In this document: piece after piece, positions 36,073-43,611 of the stretch | How positions within the stretch are numbered: position 1 is the first letter of the stretch | Layout of the letters: each line of letters starts with the position of its first letter | Assembly: GCA_937773775.1 (NCBI GenBank) | Contig: CALJVL010000001.1 | Span: 124,001-188,000, forward strand | Origin: an uncultured Flavobacterium sp. | Lineage (GTDB): Bacteria > Bacteroidota > Bacteroidia > Flavobacteriales > Flavobacteriaceae | DNA: 64,000 nt | Direction: 5' to 3' | The notes under the pieces: generated by a model | The model's database searches: none | What the model saw: only the letters and a program-made list of their open reading frames with translations | What the model was told of the DNA's origin: nothing | Position numbers and translations under genes: made by a program

Positions 36073-36504
36073 TTAATCAGAATCCCCAAAGTAGGTATTC
36101 ATTATGCGGCTTACTTTTGTTAGATCCAAAGGTTTGCTTTGAAACCCAGAAATTTCTAAAATATTCTCGGCTCTTATTTTGTCATACGGTGTGAAGGATG
36201 TGGTGAGCATTACTAATATTTTTGCGTTTTTTTTATTGCTATCCAGCTCACGATAAGCAGTCAAAAAATCCCAGCCATCCATAACAGGCATGTTGATGTC
36301 CATTAAGATCAACATTGGTTTTGGAAATTGCGCTCCTTCTTTTTCATATTTTCCTCTACAACAAAGATAGTCTAAAGCTTGTTTACCATTATAAGTGACT
36401 TCAATATGATCTGTAATTCCAGCTTTCTCAATAATTCTGCGGTTAATAAAATTAGTTGCTTCATCGTCATCGACTAACAAAACACTATTTAGTTTTGTTT
36501 TCAC
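36073..36504 (-). CDS. Single-domain response regulator (CheY-like)
   Basis: A 143-aa receiver domain with nothing attached. LLVDDDEATNFINRRI supplies the acidic pair, LILMDINMPVMDGWDF the phospho-acceptor Asp, MLTTSFTP the switch Thr/Ser, and FQSKPLD the conserved Lys. An extended loop (CCRGKYEKEGAQFPKP) is typical of Rcp1-like/RRs paired with hybrid or phytochrome-type kinases. No sensor kinase gene is nearby, so the partner is unknown. Confidence 0.92.
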   Translation of the reverse strand: MKTKLNSVLLVDDDEATNFINRRIIEKAGITDHIEVTYNGKQALDYLCCRGKYEKEGAQFPKPMLILMDINMPVMDGWDFLTAYRELDSNKKNAKILVMLTTSFTPYDKIRAENILEISGFQSKPLDLTKVSRIMNTYFGDSD

Positions 36505-36902
36505 AAATATAAAATAGTGTTGAATGTTTATATTTTTTGGAATTGTGAAATTGAATATACTTCCCTCTCCTAGTTTACAAAATATAGCAAAGTTAAGTTA
36601 TTTTTAGATAGTAACTGGACACAGTAGTCGCTCCGTGGTTCATAGATAAAAAAAAAACAATGAAGTCTGAATCAAAAATCACTTTTCGGTTTCAGACTTC
36701 ATTGTTTCGTTTTTAGGAGATCTATTTTACGGCTGCTTCTCCACAAATCAGCATTTAATTAATTTCTAGTCGGAACTTAATACAGCCCGTAATTGTTCTT
36801 TATTTGACAAATAAAAGCAAAATAAAAGCAGATAACAACAGAAGCTTTAGTCTACTAGTTTATTTTTGATTTAATCTAGAGATATAAAAGCTCCCGCTAG
36901 TA
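36505..36902. other. Intergenic region of 398 bp
   Basis: AT-rich gap between two minus-strand genes. Apart from the strong hairpin at 36657-36705 I see no ORF, RNA gene or repeat. The part next to the response regulator should hold its promoter, but no clear TAnnTTTG box stands out. Confidence 0.6.
36657..36705 (-). terminator. Strong intrinsic terminator of the M20 amidohydrolase gene
   Basis: Perfect 15-bp arms ACAATGAAGTCTGAA and TTCAGACTTCATTGT with a 19-nt loop. The A10 run to the left gives a T-run after the hairpin on the minus strand, about 200 bp past the amidohydrolase stop. A TTTCGTTTTT on the right could make it bidirectional. Confidence 0.75.
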
Positions 36903-38222
36903 TTATTCAGCTCCTATTTTGGCAGCATTTAAATTCATATAATCTACTGTCAAATTTGACATCGCCTTAACTCCTAAAACAAAACTGCTTTCATCTATGT
37001 AAAAATCAGGTGTATGGTGTGAGGCTGTTTCGGAGACTTCTTTCCCTTTAGGCATCCCTCCTAAAAAAATAAAAAGCCCAGGGACTTTTGCTTGGTAGAA
37101 AGAAAAGTCTTCTGCTCCAGTTCTTGCTGGCGCTAATATAACGTTAGTTTCTCCGGCTGTTGCCCGTAATGAAGGGAGCATTAATTCTGTTAATTCAGGA
37201 TCGTTATATGTTATAAGGGTTTGTTTCGTGATGCTTACTTCAGCCGTAGCTCCAGCGCTTTCAGCAATGTTGGTTACTATTTGATTTACTTTAGCATGAA
37301 TCATTTCTTGAACTTCGCTGTCTAGTGTGCGAATGGTACCATTCATTTCGAGTTCTTCTGGGATAATATTACTTCTTACGCCAGCAGTTATTTTTCCAAC
37401 ACTGACTACTGCAGCAGATTCTGTGAGGTCTACATTTCGGCTAACAATTGTTTGTAGTCCTAAAATAATTTGGGATGCTGTAACAATTGGGTCAACCCCC
37501 TGCCAAGGGCTAGCTCCATGCGCTTGCTTGCCTTTTATTTTTATTTTAAACCAGTCTGAGGCAGCCATGGCTCCTTTAGGACGATAGTTAATTTTGCCAA
37601 CTTCAGCTTGAGCACTGATGTGTAAGCCAAAAATCACATCAACTTTAGGGTTTTCAAGGACGCCTTCCTTTACCATTAATGCTGCGCCCCCTTCTTCTCC
37701 CTCAGGAGCTCCCTCTTCTGCTGGTTGAAATATAAATTTCACGGTCCCTTGTAGCTCATTTTTCATAGAAGCTAAAACTTCAGCAGTACCTAGTAAAATG
37801 GCCATATGCGAATCATGTCCGCAAGCATGCATTACTCCTACAGATTGGCCATTATATTCCCCGATGACTTTAGATGCAAACGGGATGTCTACCCTTTCAG
37901 TAACAGGTAGTGCATCCATATCTGCTCTAAGAGCTACAACAGCTCCGGGTTTACCTCCTTTTAAAATACCAACTACTCCAGTTTTTGCTACTCCAGTTTG
38001 AACTTCTATACCTAAAGAACGAAGGTAGGAGGCTATTTTTTCTGCCGTTTTGAATTCTCTATTTCCTAATTCAGGATTTTGATGAAAGTCTCTTCTTAAA
38101 GCAATAACTTTAGACTCAATAGATTCTGACTTTTGATTAATTTTAGTTTTTAAACTTGGGGTTTGAGCTGAGATAATAGAAGAAAAGGACAAAAAGACAA
38201 GGTAAAGAAATAGTTTTTTCAT
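36903..38222 (-). CDS. M20-family amidohydrolase (hippurate/IAA-amino-acid hydrolase-like), exported
   Basis: A 439-aa metallohydrolase with signal peptide KKLFLYLVFLSFSSIISAQ. The metal and catalytic residues are visible: RRDFHQNPELG, ALRADMDALPV, MHACGHDSHMAILLG, QPAEEGAPEGEEGG and GLHISAQAEVG, with a dimerisation domain between (PRGAMAAS-type segment, WQGVDP). RTGAEDFSFYQ near the C-terminus carries another ligand. Family members cleave N-acyl amino acids. It stands alone and ends at a strong terminator. Substrate unknown. Confidence 0.9.
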   Translation of the reverse strand: MKKLFLYLVFLSFSSIISAQTPSLKTKINQKSESIESKVIALRRDFHQNPELGNREFKTAEKIASYLRSLGIEVQTGVAKTGVVGILKGGKPGAVVALRADMDALPVTERVDIPFASKVIGEYNGQSVGVMHACGHDSHMAILLGTAEVLASMKNELQGTVKFIFQPAEEGAPEGEEGGAALMVKEGVLENPKVDVIFGLHISAQAEVGKINYRPKGAMAASDWFKIKIKGKQAHGASPWQGVDPIVTASQIILGLQTIVSRNVDLTESAAVVSVGKITAGVRSNIIPEELEMNGTIRTLDSEVQEMIHAKVNQIVTNIAESAGATAEVSITKQTLITYNDPELTELMLPSLRATAGETNVILAPARTGAEDFSFYQAKVPGLFIFLGGMPKGKEVSETASHHTPDFYIDESSFVLGVKAMSNLTVDYMNLNAAKIGAE

Positions 38223-38541
38223 GAAAATTAAGGTTATTTGTGGATTATTTTATTTGAAAAATCTTATCCTTTGATGAATTGTACTTTATCCCATCAAATA
38301 TAAGAAAAAACTTTATTATTGACTTCGCTGTTTTTTAGTTTACGAAATTAAAAAAACCGAAAATTACTTTTCGGTTTCAAGAGCTATTGTTTTTTATTTT
38401 TCAACGCTGGTTTTAAATAGTACTTCCGTTTTTTCCCGCCGACCAAGATGATGATTTCGGCATTAGGTTTGTTCGTAAGGCTGCTATTTTGGACAAACAA
38501 ACTTAGCTTAGTTTAAGGCCAAGCTTGTCCAATGCCCGAGG
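38223..38541. other. Intergenic region of 319 bp
   Basis: It contains the hairpin at 38354-38377 and a G+C-richer stretch near 38430-38530 without an ORF or clear RNA fold. The upstream end should hold the promoter of the amidohydrolase gene. Confidence 0.5.
38354..38377 (-). terminator. Intrinsic terminator downstream of msrB
   Basis: AAACCGAAAA and TTTTCGGTTT pair perfectly around loop TTAC. The A-rich left flank becomes a T-run on the minus strand, in the direction of msrB transcription. Confidence 0.65.
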
Positions 38542-39000
38542 CTATTTTTCGTCGGGGATAAAGTCAAGTGCTATAGAATTCATGCAGTATCTTTTACCGG
38601 TTGGCGCAGGGCCATCATCAAAAAGATGACCAAGGTGACCATCGCATCTTCCGCATAGCGCTTCTATTCGCTGCATCCCAAAAGAGTTGTCTTTTTTATA
38701 AATTACGCTGTTTTTATTGTCTTGTTCAAAAAAACTGGGCCATCCGCAGCTGCTGGAAAACTTCCCACCAGAACGAAATAATTTGTTGCCGCAAGCAGCA
38801 CAATAATAGGTTCCTTTTTCATCGGTATCCCAGTACTTTCCGGTAAAAGGTCTTTCCGTATCAGCCTGTCTTGTAACTAGAAAGACTTCTTCAGGCAATA
38901 CTTTTTTCCATTCGGCATCAGATATATGCAGCTGTGTTGTGTCGGTATTTGAGTAATGTGGATTTTCGGGTTTATTAATTTTATTTTCCATAATTGACAT
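38542..39000 (-). CDS. msrB: Peptide-methionine (R)-S-oxide reductase
   Basis: A 152-aa enzyme that repairs methionine-R-sulfoxide in proteins. Two CxxC pairs bind zinc (YYCAACGNKLF and ALCGRCDGHLGHLFDDGP). CGWPSFF is the substrate pocket, and RYCMNSIALDF holds the catalytic Cys. About 25 extra residues precede the domain but no signal peptide is seen, so it is cytosolic. It is followed downstream by a terminator, and the GNAT gene lies upstream on the same strand 41 bp away. Confidence 0.94.
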   Translation of the reverse strand: MSIMENKINKPENPHYSNTDTTQLHISDAEWKKVLPEEVFLVTRQADTERPFTGKYWDTDEKGTYYCAACGNKLFRSGGKFSSSCGWPSFFEQDNKNSVIYKKDNSFGMQRIEALCGRCDGHLGHLFDDGPAPTGKRYCMNSIALDFIPDEK

Positions 39001-39041
39001 TTTTTTGTAGTTGTTCTATTTTTTTATTTCTTCGCCGGAGT

Positions 39042-39503
39042 TTATAAACCCGCTCTCATATTGATGAGGTGCTTTTTGAATCCTACTTTTTCATAGGCTT
39101 TTATTGCAGAAGGATTGTCGCTGTAAACGTCTAAACGTAGTTCATATATGTCAAGGGAGTTACACCAGTTCTTTAGTTCTTCGATAATTTTTGAATTTAT
39201 CCCTTGTCCTCGATATTCCGAATGTGTAAACATAAAACCTAAATAAGCATAATTCTCATGGTTTAAATAAGGTTTTGCAGCTGCTATTCTCGCATAACCG
39301 GAACCTACGATAAGCTCGTCAATTTCAGCAACCAGGACTTCAACATCAGTGGCTAAAATCATTTTTTCAATATTGTAATAACTAATTGTGCCTTCTTTTA
39401 AAGTCGGGTCGTATAGACGTTCTGCTGCGATAATCCCTTGCTCGAATTCGAGGAGTGTATTTAGATCGTCTAAGATGGCTTTTCGTATTTTTAGCGGGGT
39501 CAT
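39042..39503 (-). CDS. GNAT family N-acetyltransferase
   Basis: A 153-aa protein. YAYLGFMFTHSEYRGQGINSKIIEELKNWC carries the acetyl-CoA-binding R-G-x-G-(I/L) loop, and ELRLDVYSDNPSAIKAYEKVGFKKH the conserved C-terminal motif. Substrate cannot be inferred; it could acetylate a small molecule or a protein N-terminus. Co-directional with msrB, 41 bp upstream, so a two-gene unit is possible. Confidence 0.88.
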   Translation of the reverse strand: MTPLKIRKAILDDLNTLLEFEQGIIAAERLYDPTLKEGTISYYNIEKMILATDVEVLVAEIDELIVGSGYARIAAAKPYLNHENYAYLGFMFTHSEYRGQGINSKIIEELKNWCNSLDIYELRLDVYSDNPSAIKAYEKVGFKKHLINMRAGL

Positions 39504-39646
39504 TATAAGCGATAGTTTAGATTATCAAAAGTACAAAAGAATAGTGGAATGGGTAGACGCAATTCAAATTGAATTTTTGTGAGGTTTTCGGTCTTAAACA
39601 AATAGAAACAGAACGTTAAAGACGTTTATTTTGTTTATCTTTTTTG

Positions 39647-39654
39647 TATTTTTG
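39647..39654 (+). promoter_or_regulatory. Candidate -7 box TATTTTTG of idi
   Basis: A TAnnTTTG match that ends 2 bp before the first ATG (39657) and 17 bp before the second (39672). Transcription would then start about at or after the first ATG, which favours ATG 39672 as the real start of idi. Confidence 0.45.
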
Positions 39655-39671
39655 TAATGCAAAAAATTGAT

Positions 39672-40199
39672 ATGATAGAAGAAAACGTAATATTAGTTAA
39701 TAAAGAGGATCAACAAATTGGCCTAATGCCTAAACTGGAGGCGCATGAAAAAGCAGTATTGCATCGTGCTTTTTCTGTTTTTGTTTTAAACAGTAAAAAC
39801 GAAATCATGTTGCAGCAGCGGGCGCAGCACAAATACCATTCCCCGTTACTTTGGACTAATACTTGTTGCAGTCACCAGCGCGAAGGCGAAACTAATATTC
39901 AGGCCGGAACTCGAAGGTTGTTTGAAGAAATGGGTTTTAAAACTGATCTCAAAGAGCTTTTTCATTTTATATATAAAGCTCCTTTTGATAACGGTTTAAC
40001 AGAGCATGAACTCGACCACGTAATGATTGGTTATTATGACAAAAATCCAGAGATTAACCCAGAAGAAGTAGCGGATTGGAAATGGATGAATATTGAAGAG
40101 GTAAAAAGCGACATGCTATTAAATCCAGAAATCTATACGGTATGGTTTAAAATCATATTTGACGAGTTCTATCATTTTTTGGAAGACCATAAATTATAA
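39672..40199 (+). CDS. idi: Isopentenyl-diphosphate delta-isomerase, type 1
   Basis: A Nudix-fold enzyme (175-180 aa) that interconverts IPP and DMAPP for isoprenoid synthesis (quinones, carotenoids). TNTCCSHQRE holds the catalytic Cys and a metal His, RRLFEEMGF is the Nudix-type helix, EHELDHVMIG supplies the metal-binding Glu and His. The track start is ATG 39657, but ATG 39672 (MIEENVILVNKED) fits the promoter position better. It leads a run of four metabolic genes in one direction. Confidence 0.93.
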   Translation: MIEENVILVNKEDQQIGLMPKLEAHEKAVLHRAFSVFVLNSKNEIMLQQRAQHKYHSPLLWTNTCCSHQREGETNIQAGTRRLFEEMGFKTDLKELFHFIYKAPFDNGLTEHELDHVMIGYYDKNPEINPEEVADWKWMNIEEVKSDMLLNPEIYTVWFKIIFDEFYHFLEDHKL

Positions 40200-40246
40200 T
40201 AATACAAATCTAAGATTCAGGAAATCTTTAAAAAAAAGACAGTACC

Positions 40247-40657
40247 ATGAGAGTATGCATAAGTAGAAAAGCACATTTTAATTCGGCCCATCGATTGTAT
40301 CGCAAGGATTGGACGTCAGAAAAAAACGATACAGTTTTTGGTAAATGCAATAACCCCAATTTTCATGGTCATAATTATGACCTGATTGTTAGTGTTACTG
40401 GCCAAATTGATCAAGAAACTGGGTTTGTCATGGACGTAAAAATTTTGGCAGACATCATCAAAGAAGAGGTGGAAAATCAGTTTGATCACAAAAATCTAAA
40501 TTTAGATGTTCCTGAATTTAAAGAGCTTAATCCTACGGCTGAAAATATAGCTGTGGTGATTTGGAACAAAATAAGAAAAAGAATTTCAACTGATTTTGAT
40601 TTAGAAGTCGTTCTTTATGAAACCGCTCGAAACTTTGTAACATATAAAGGAGAGTAA
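40247..40657 (+). CDS. queD: 6-carboxytetrahydropterin synthase / PTPS family protein
   Basis: A 136-aa T-fold enzyme making 6-carboxy-5,6,7,8-tetrahydropterin from dihydroneopterin triphosphate, for queuosine or deazapurine synthesis. FNSAHRL, then GKCNNPNFHGHNYDL supply the three zinc His and the catalytic Cys, and GFVMDVKILADII and VVLYETARN complete the family pattern. No other que gene is near. It shares TAATG with the next gene. Confidence 0.9.
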   Translation: MRVCISRKAHFNSAHRLYRKDWTSEKNDTVFGKCNNPNFHGHNYDLIVSVTGQIDQETGFVMDVKILADIIKEEVENQFDHKNLNLDVPEFKELNPTAENIAVVIWNKIRKRISTDFDLEVVLYETARNFVTYKGE

Positions 40658-41121
40658 TGGAATTGAAAGTAGGGGACAAAATCCCAAATTTCGTTGCAAA
40701 AGACACTGAAGGGAACGATTTTGACATCAAAGACTTGGTGGGAAAGAAACCGCTAGTTATCTATTTTTATCCTAAAGACAGTTCACCGGGATGTACGGCA
40801 CAAGCATGTAGTTTTCGGGACCAATACGAAGACTTTAAAGATTTTGGCGCCGAAGTTATTGGTATAAGTGGCGATAGTGTTGATTCACATAAAAAATTTG
40901 CCAAACAGTATAAATTACCTTTTATACTCTTATCTGACAATTATAAGAAGATCAGAAAATTATTTGGAGTTTCATCAAGCATGTTTGGCATGTTGCCTGG
41001 TAGAGTGACTTATGTGGCGGATAAAAATGGAGAGATAAAAATGATATTTGACAGTAGTATGATGGCCACGAAGCATATCACTAAAGCATTACAAGCCATT
41101 AAAAATCTGGCGGATAAATAA
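40657..41121 (+). CDS. bcp: Thioredoxin-dependent peroxiredoxin (BCP/PrxQ type)
   Basis: A 154-aa peroxidase of the thioredoxin fold. YFYPKDSSPGCTAQACSFRD has the peroxidatic Cys (GCT) and, five residues on, the resolving Cys seen in alpha-2-type BCP proteins. FGAEVIGISGDSVDSHKKFA and PGRVTYVADKNG are conserved. It reduces hydrogen peroxide and organic peroxides in the cytoplasm. Coupled to queD through TAATG. Confidence 0.93.
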   Translation: MELKVGDKIPNFVAKDTEGNDFDIKDLVGKKPLVIYFYPKDSSPGCTAQACSFRDQYEDFKDFGAEVIGISGDSVDSHKKFAKQYKLPFILLSDNYKKIRKLFGVSSSMFGMLPGRVTYVADKNGEIKMIFDSSMMATKHITKALQAIKNLADK

Positions 41122-41178
41122 ATAGCATACGCTATAATTGTTGAAACAGTTAAGCATGTTTCTATTAAATAAATTTAA

Positions 41179-42147
41179 ATGGCCGCAAAAATATATCCCT
41201 TACAGTTTGAACCGATACTAAAAGAAAGAATCTGGGGAGGCGAAAAGTTAAAAACAATTCTTGATAAACCAATCGCATCTAATATAACTGGTGAAAGCTG
41301 GGAGCTGTCCACTGTCGAGGGTGATATTAGTATTGTAGCAAATGGAGAATTGAAAGGAAAGTCATTGATGGAAATCATTGACGAGTCAGCAGATGAGGTA
41401 TTAGGTACTGCTGTTCATAAGAGATTCGGGAAGCAGTTCCCATTACTTTTTAAATACTTAGATGCCCGCGAAGATTTATCTATTCAGGTACATCCCAATG
41501 ATGAATTGGCTAAAAAACGCCATAATTCTTTTGGAAAAACAGAAATGTGGTATATCATGCAGGCGGATAAAGATGCTAGAATCATTGTTGGTTTTAAGGA
41601 AAAGTCAAATTCAACCGAATATTTAGAAAACCTCAAGAATAAAACCTTGCTTTCTATTCTGGATGATGTTAAGGTAAAAGAAGGCGATGTCTTTTTTCTA
41701 GAAACGGGTACTGTTCATGCTATTGGAGCGGGATTAGTTGTGGCCGAAATTCAGCAAACTTCTGACATTACTTATCGCTTATATGATTTTGACAGAGTCG
41801 ACGCTCAGGGCAATACTAGGGAATTACATGTAGATTTGGCTCTTGAAGCTATCAATTACAATAAGGTAGATACGTATCGGGACTACGATAAGAAAATCAA
41901 TCACTCAAATACGATTGTAGACTGTCCTTATTTCACTACTAATTTTATTCCATTAGACGGAGCAGAAGAGCTTACAAAGTCGGGGGATAGTTTTACTGTC
42001 TATATGTGTGTTGACGGAAAATTTGAGTTGGAATACAAGGATGTCATTTTTAAATATAAAAAAGGCGACACCATATTGATACCTGCAGCGATGACTTTTT
42101 TCGTTCTTAATGGAAAAGCTTCTATTTTAGAAATTTACATTTCATAG
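41179..42147 (+). CDS. manA: Mannose-6-phosphate isomerase, class I
   Basis: A 322-aa cupin enzyme interconverting fructose-6-P and mannose-6-P. ERIWGGEKL, SWELSTVEGDIS, IQVHPNDELAKKRH (zinc His and Gln), GKTEMWYIM (zinc Glu), FFLETGTVHAIGAGLVVAEIQQTSDITYR are in family order. It supplies mannose-6-P for GDP-sugars and potentially for the nonulosonate pathway at 9-11 kb; that link is inference only. It starts 57 bp after bcp. Confidence 0.93.
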   Translation: MAAKIYPLQFEPILKERIWGGEKLKTILDKPIASNITGESWELSTVEGDISIVANGELKGKSLMEIIDESADEVLGTAVHKRFGKQFPLLFKYLDAREDLSIQVHPNDELAKKRHNSFGKTEMWYIMQADKDARIIVGFKEKSNSTEYLENLKNKTLLSILDDVKVKEGDVFFLETGTVHAIGAGLVVAEIQQTSDITYRLYDFDRVDAQGNTRELHVDLALEAINYNKVDTYRDYDKKINHSNTIVDCPYFTTNFIPLDGAEELTKSGDSFTVYMCVDGKFELEYKDVIFKYKKGDTILIPAAMTFFVLNGKASILEIYIS

Positions 42148-42169
42148 CGAGTAATAGAAAGATTATATG

Positions 42170-42177
42170 TACTTTTG
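42170..42177 (+). promoter_or_regulatory. Candidate -7 box TACTTTTG
   Basis: A TAnnTTTG match 27 bp before ATG 42205, in the short gap after manA. It supports the shorter start of the following small gene and its separate transcription. Confidence 0.45.
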
Positions 42178-42204
42178 CAGACGCAAATTAAAATTAAAAA
42201 TAAA

Positions 42205-42471
42205 ATGGCAAATATTAAGAATTTAAAAAAAGACATCAACTACGTTTTAGGAGATATTATTGAAGCAGTTTACTTGTTCGAAATTTCAACAACAGGAAAA
42301 CCAACAACTGAAACTAACAATTTAATTGATGAAGCTATTGCTGCATTTGACGACTTGATCACTAAAGTGAACGCTAAGAAAGTTGAAAACAAAAAAGCAC
42401 ACTTCAAACAAATTAACATAGAATTGGAACAAACTGCAAATCAATTGATTGCTAAAATCAACGAATTGTAG
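42205..42471 (+). CDS. Conserved hypothetical helical protein (88 aa)
   Basis: The ORF track starts at TTG/GTG-like codon 42175, but ATG 42205 (MANIKNLKKDINYVLGDIIEAV) follows a promoter-like box and is preferred. The protein is soluble and almost all helix, rich in Lys, Asn, Ile and Ala, with two long amphipathic stretches (NLIDEAIAAFDDLITKVNAKK and INIELEQTANQLIAKINEL). I do not recognise a domain of known function. Confidence 0.8.
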   Translation: MANIKNLKKDINYVLGDIIEAVYLFEISTTGKPTTETNNLIDEAIAAFDDLITKVNAKKVENKKAHFKQINIELEQTANQLIAKINEL

Positions 42472-42503
42472 TCAAAAAAAACGATAAAAAAGCGCGAATT
42501 TAT

Positions 42504-42534
42504 TTTGGAAGTTTAAAATTCAGACTTATATTTG
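42504..42534 (+). promoter_or_regulatory. Promoter of tRNA-Thr: TTTG - 19 bp - TATATTTG
   Basis: TTTG at 42504-42507 and TATATTTG at 42527-42534 match the Bacteroidota primary-sigma consensus TTTG/N19/TAnnTTTG, including spacing, 15 bp before the tRNA. The best promoter match in the window. Confidence 0.75.
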
Positions 42535-42549
42535 CACCTTGAATGAGAC

Positions 42550-42623
42550 GCCAGCGTAGCTCAGTTGGCTAGAGCAGCTGATTTGTAATCAGCAGGTCGT
42601 GGGTTCGAGTCCCTCCGCCGGCT
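42550..42623 (+). tRNA. tRNA-Thr (anticodon TGT)
   Basis: The cloverleaf can be drawn by hand: acceptor GCCAGCG/CGCCGGC, D-arm GCTC-AGTTGGCTA-GAGC, anticodon stem GCTGA/TCAGC with loop TTTGTAA (anticodon TGT, Thr), then AGGTC, T-loop TTCGAGT. CCA is not encoded (T then CA). Two non-Watson-Crick pairs appear: A4 opposite C69 in the acceptor stem and T50 opposite T64 in the T-stem. A consensus promoter precedes it and a perfect hairpin terminator follows 9 bp later, so it is a single-gene unit. Confidence 0.93.
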
Positions 42624-42631
42624 CATCGGTT

Positions 42632-42663
42632 AAACCACCTAACTTTTGTTAGGTGGTTTTTTA
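42632..42663 (+). terminator. Intrinsic terminator of tRNA-Thr
   Basis: AAACCACCTAAC and GTTAGGTGGTTT pair perfectly over 12 bp with loop TTTT and are followed by a T-rich stretch. Confidence 0.85.
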
Positions 42664-42704
42664 TTTTATACTAGTCCATGAATTATTTATTTATTTCATA
42701 GGCC

Positions 42705-42741
42705 AAAAAAAAACGTATCGATTTTCACGAGACGTTTTTTT
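42705..42741 (-). terminator. Intrinsic terminator of the DUF4369 lipoprotein gene
   Basis: AAAAAAAACGT-A-TCG ... CGA-G-ACGTTTTTTT forms a hairpin with A-tract and T-tract flanks, 38 bp past the stop on the minus strand. The symmetrical tracts allow bidirectional use. Confidence 0.7.
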
Positions 42742-42778
42742 GTTTTTACAAATAATCGAAATGGAGTTTCTAATCGAT

Positions 42779-43489
42779 CTATTTTTGATTTTTGATGGAT
42801 GCTACGTATTCGGTTAATTTCTTTCCGTAGAGCGATTGTGCCACTTTTGGACTCATTGATTTTTGGATAGTATCCAAGTATTTAATATTGATGTCGTAAA
42901 TCTCGGATAAGGCAATGTAAGGAGCTATCTCATGATCTTTATTGTTTATCGCGAAATTAGTGGCATACAAATATTTCCGCTTTATGTTGGATTCTTGTTT
43001 TGCGGTCAAGCTGTCAGCGGCTTTGCTATTCTTGTTTTTAATAGCATTGAACTTTTGTTCAATTAAAGTTAGTTTTTCGTCTATAAAACGAGAATTTATT
43101 TTTTTGTATTCTTCAAATAATTCTTGATTTTTTGAACCTGTAATTTTAGCGTCCGCAATATAAGACTCCAATTTGGTGTCTATGGTTATATTTCCGGGCT
43201 CAGCAAAAAACAGTATGTTATTGTCTAATGAGTTACTTGTACCTCTGTCGAGAAATAAGTATAGCATCTCAGGAGACTTTAAATCGATGTCGCTTTCAAA
43301 TATAGAGCTGCCATCAATTGTAATTGTGTCTATGGCCACAAGGCTAGTGTCAACAATTCTTTGGATGTATAAGGTGCCTTTCTTCAGCCCCTTGATATTC
43401 CCTGTAATATGCAAGTTTGTTTTTGATTCATTTTTGTTACAAGATGCTAAAAGCACAAGAGAAACAAATGCAAGAATTATTTTTTTCAT
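42779..43489 (-). CDS. DUF4369 domain lipoprotein
   Basis: A 236-aa protein with lipoprotein signal KKIILAFVSLVLLASCNKN (lipobox LASC). HITGNIKGLKKGTLYIQRI followed by DTITIDGSSIFESDI and FFAEPGNITIDTKL is the DUF4369 beta domain that usually precedes a thioredoxin domain in Bacteroidota. Here the C-terminal part is helical and no CxxC thioredoxin motif is present, so it is a DUF4369 protein without the redox domain. Role unknown. Confidence 0.85.
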   Translation of the reverse strand: MKKIILAFVSLVLLASCNKNESKTNLHITGNIKGLKKGTLYIQRIVDTSLVAIDTITIDGSSIFESDIDLKSPEMLYLFLDRGTSNSLDNNILFFAEPGNITIDTKLESYIADAKITGSKNQELFEEYKKINSRFIDEKLTLIEQKFNAIKNKNSKAADSLTAKQESNIKRKYLYATNFAINNKDHEIAPYIALSEIYDINIKYLDTIQKSMSPKVAQSLYGKKLTEYVASIKNQK

Positions 43490-43563
43490 TGGTTATATAT
43501 TTTGCTGCAAAATAAAGAAAATAGTTGGAAAGATAAGAGACTAACTTATCGAAATTTAATAAA

Positions 43564-43593
43564 AAATCCCAATATATCTCTATATTGGGATTT
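43564..43593 (-). terminator. Intrinsic terminator of the M61 peptidase gene
   Basis: Perfect 13-bp arms AAATCCCAATATA / TATATTGGGATTT with loop TCTC; the A-run on the left is a T-run on the minus strand, just after the stop at 43612. Confidence 0.8.
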
Positions 43594-43611
43594 CTAAAGT
43601 AGAATTTGAAA

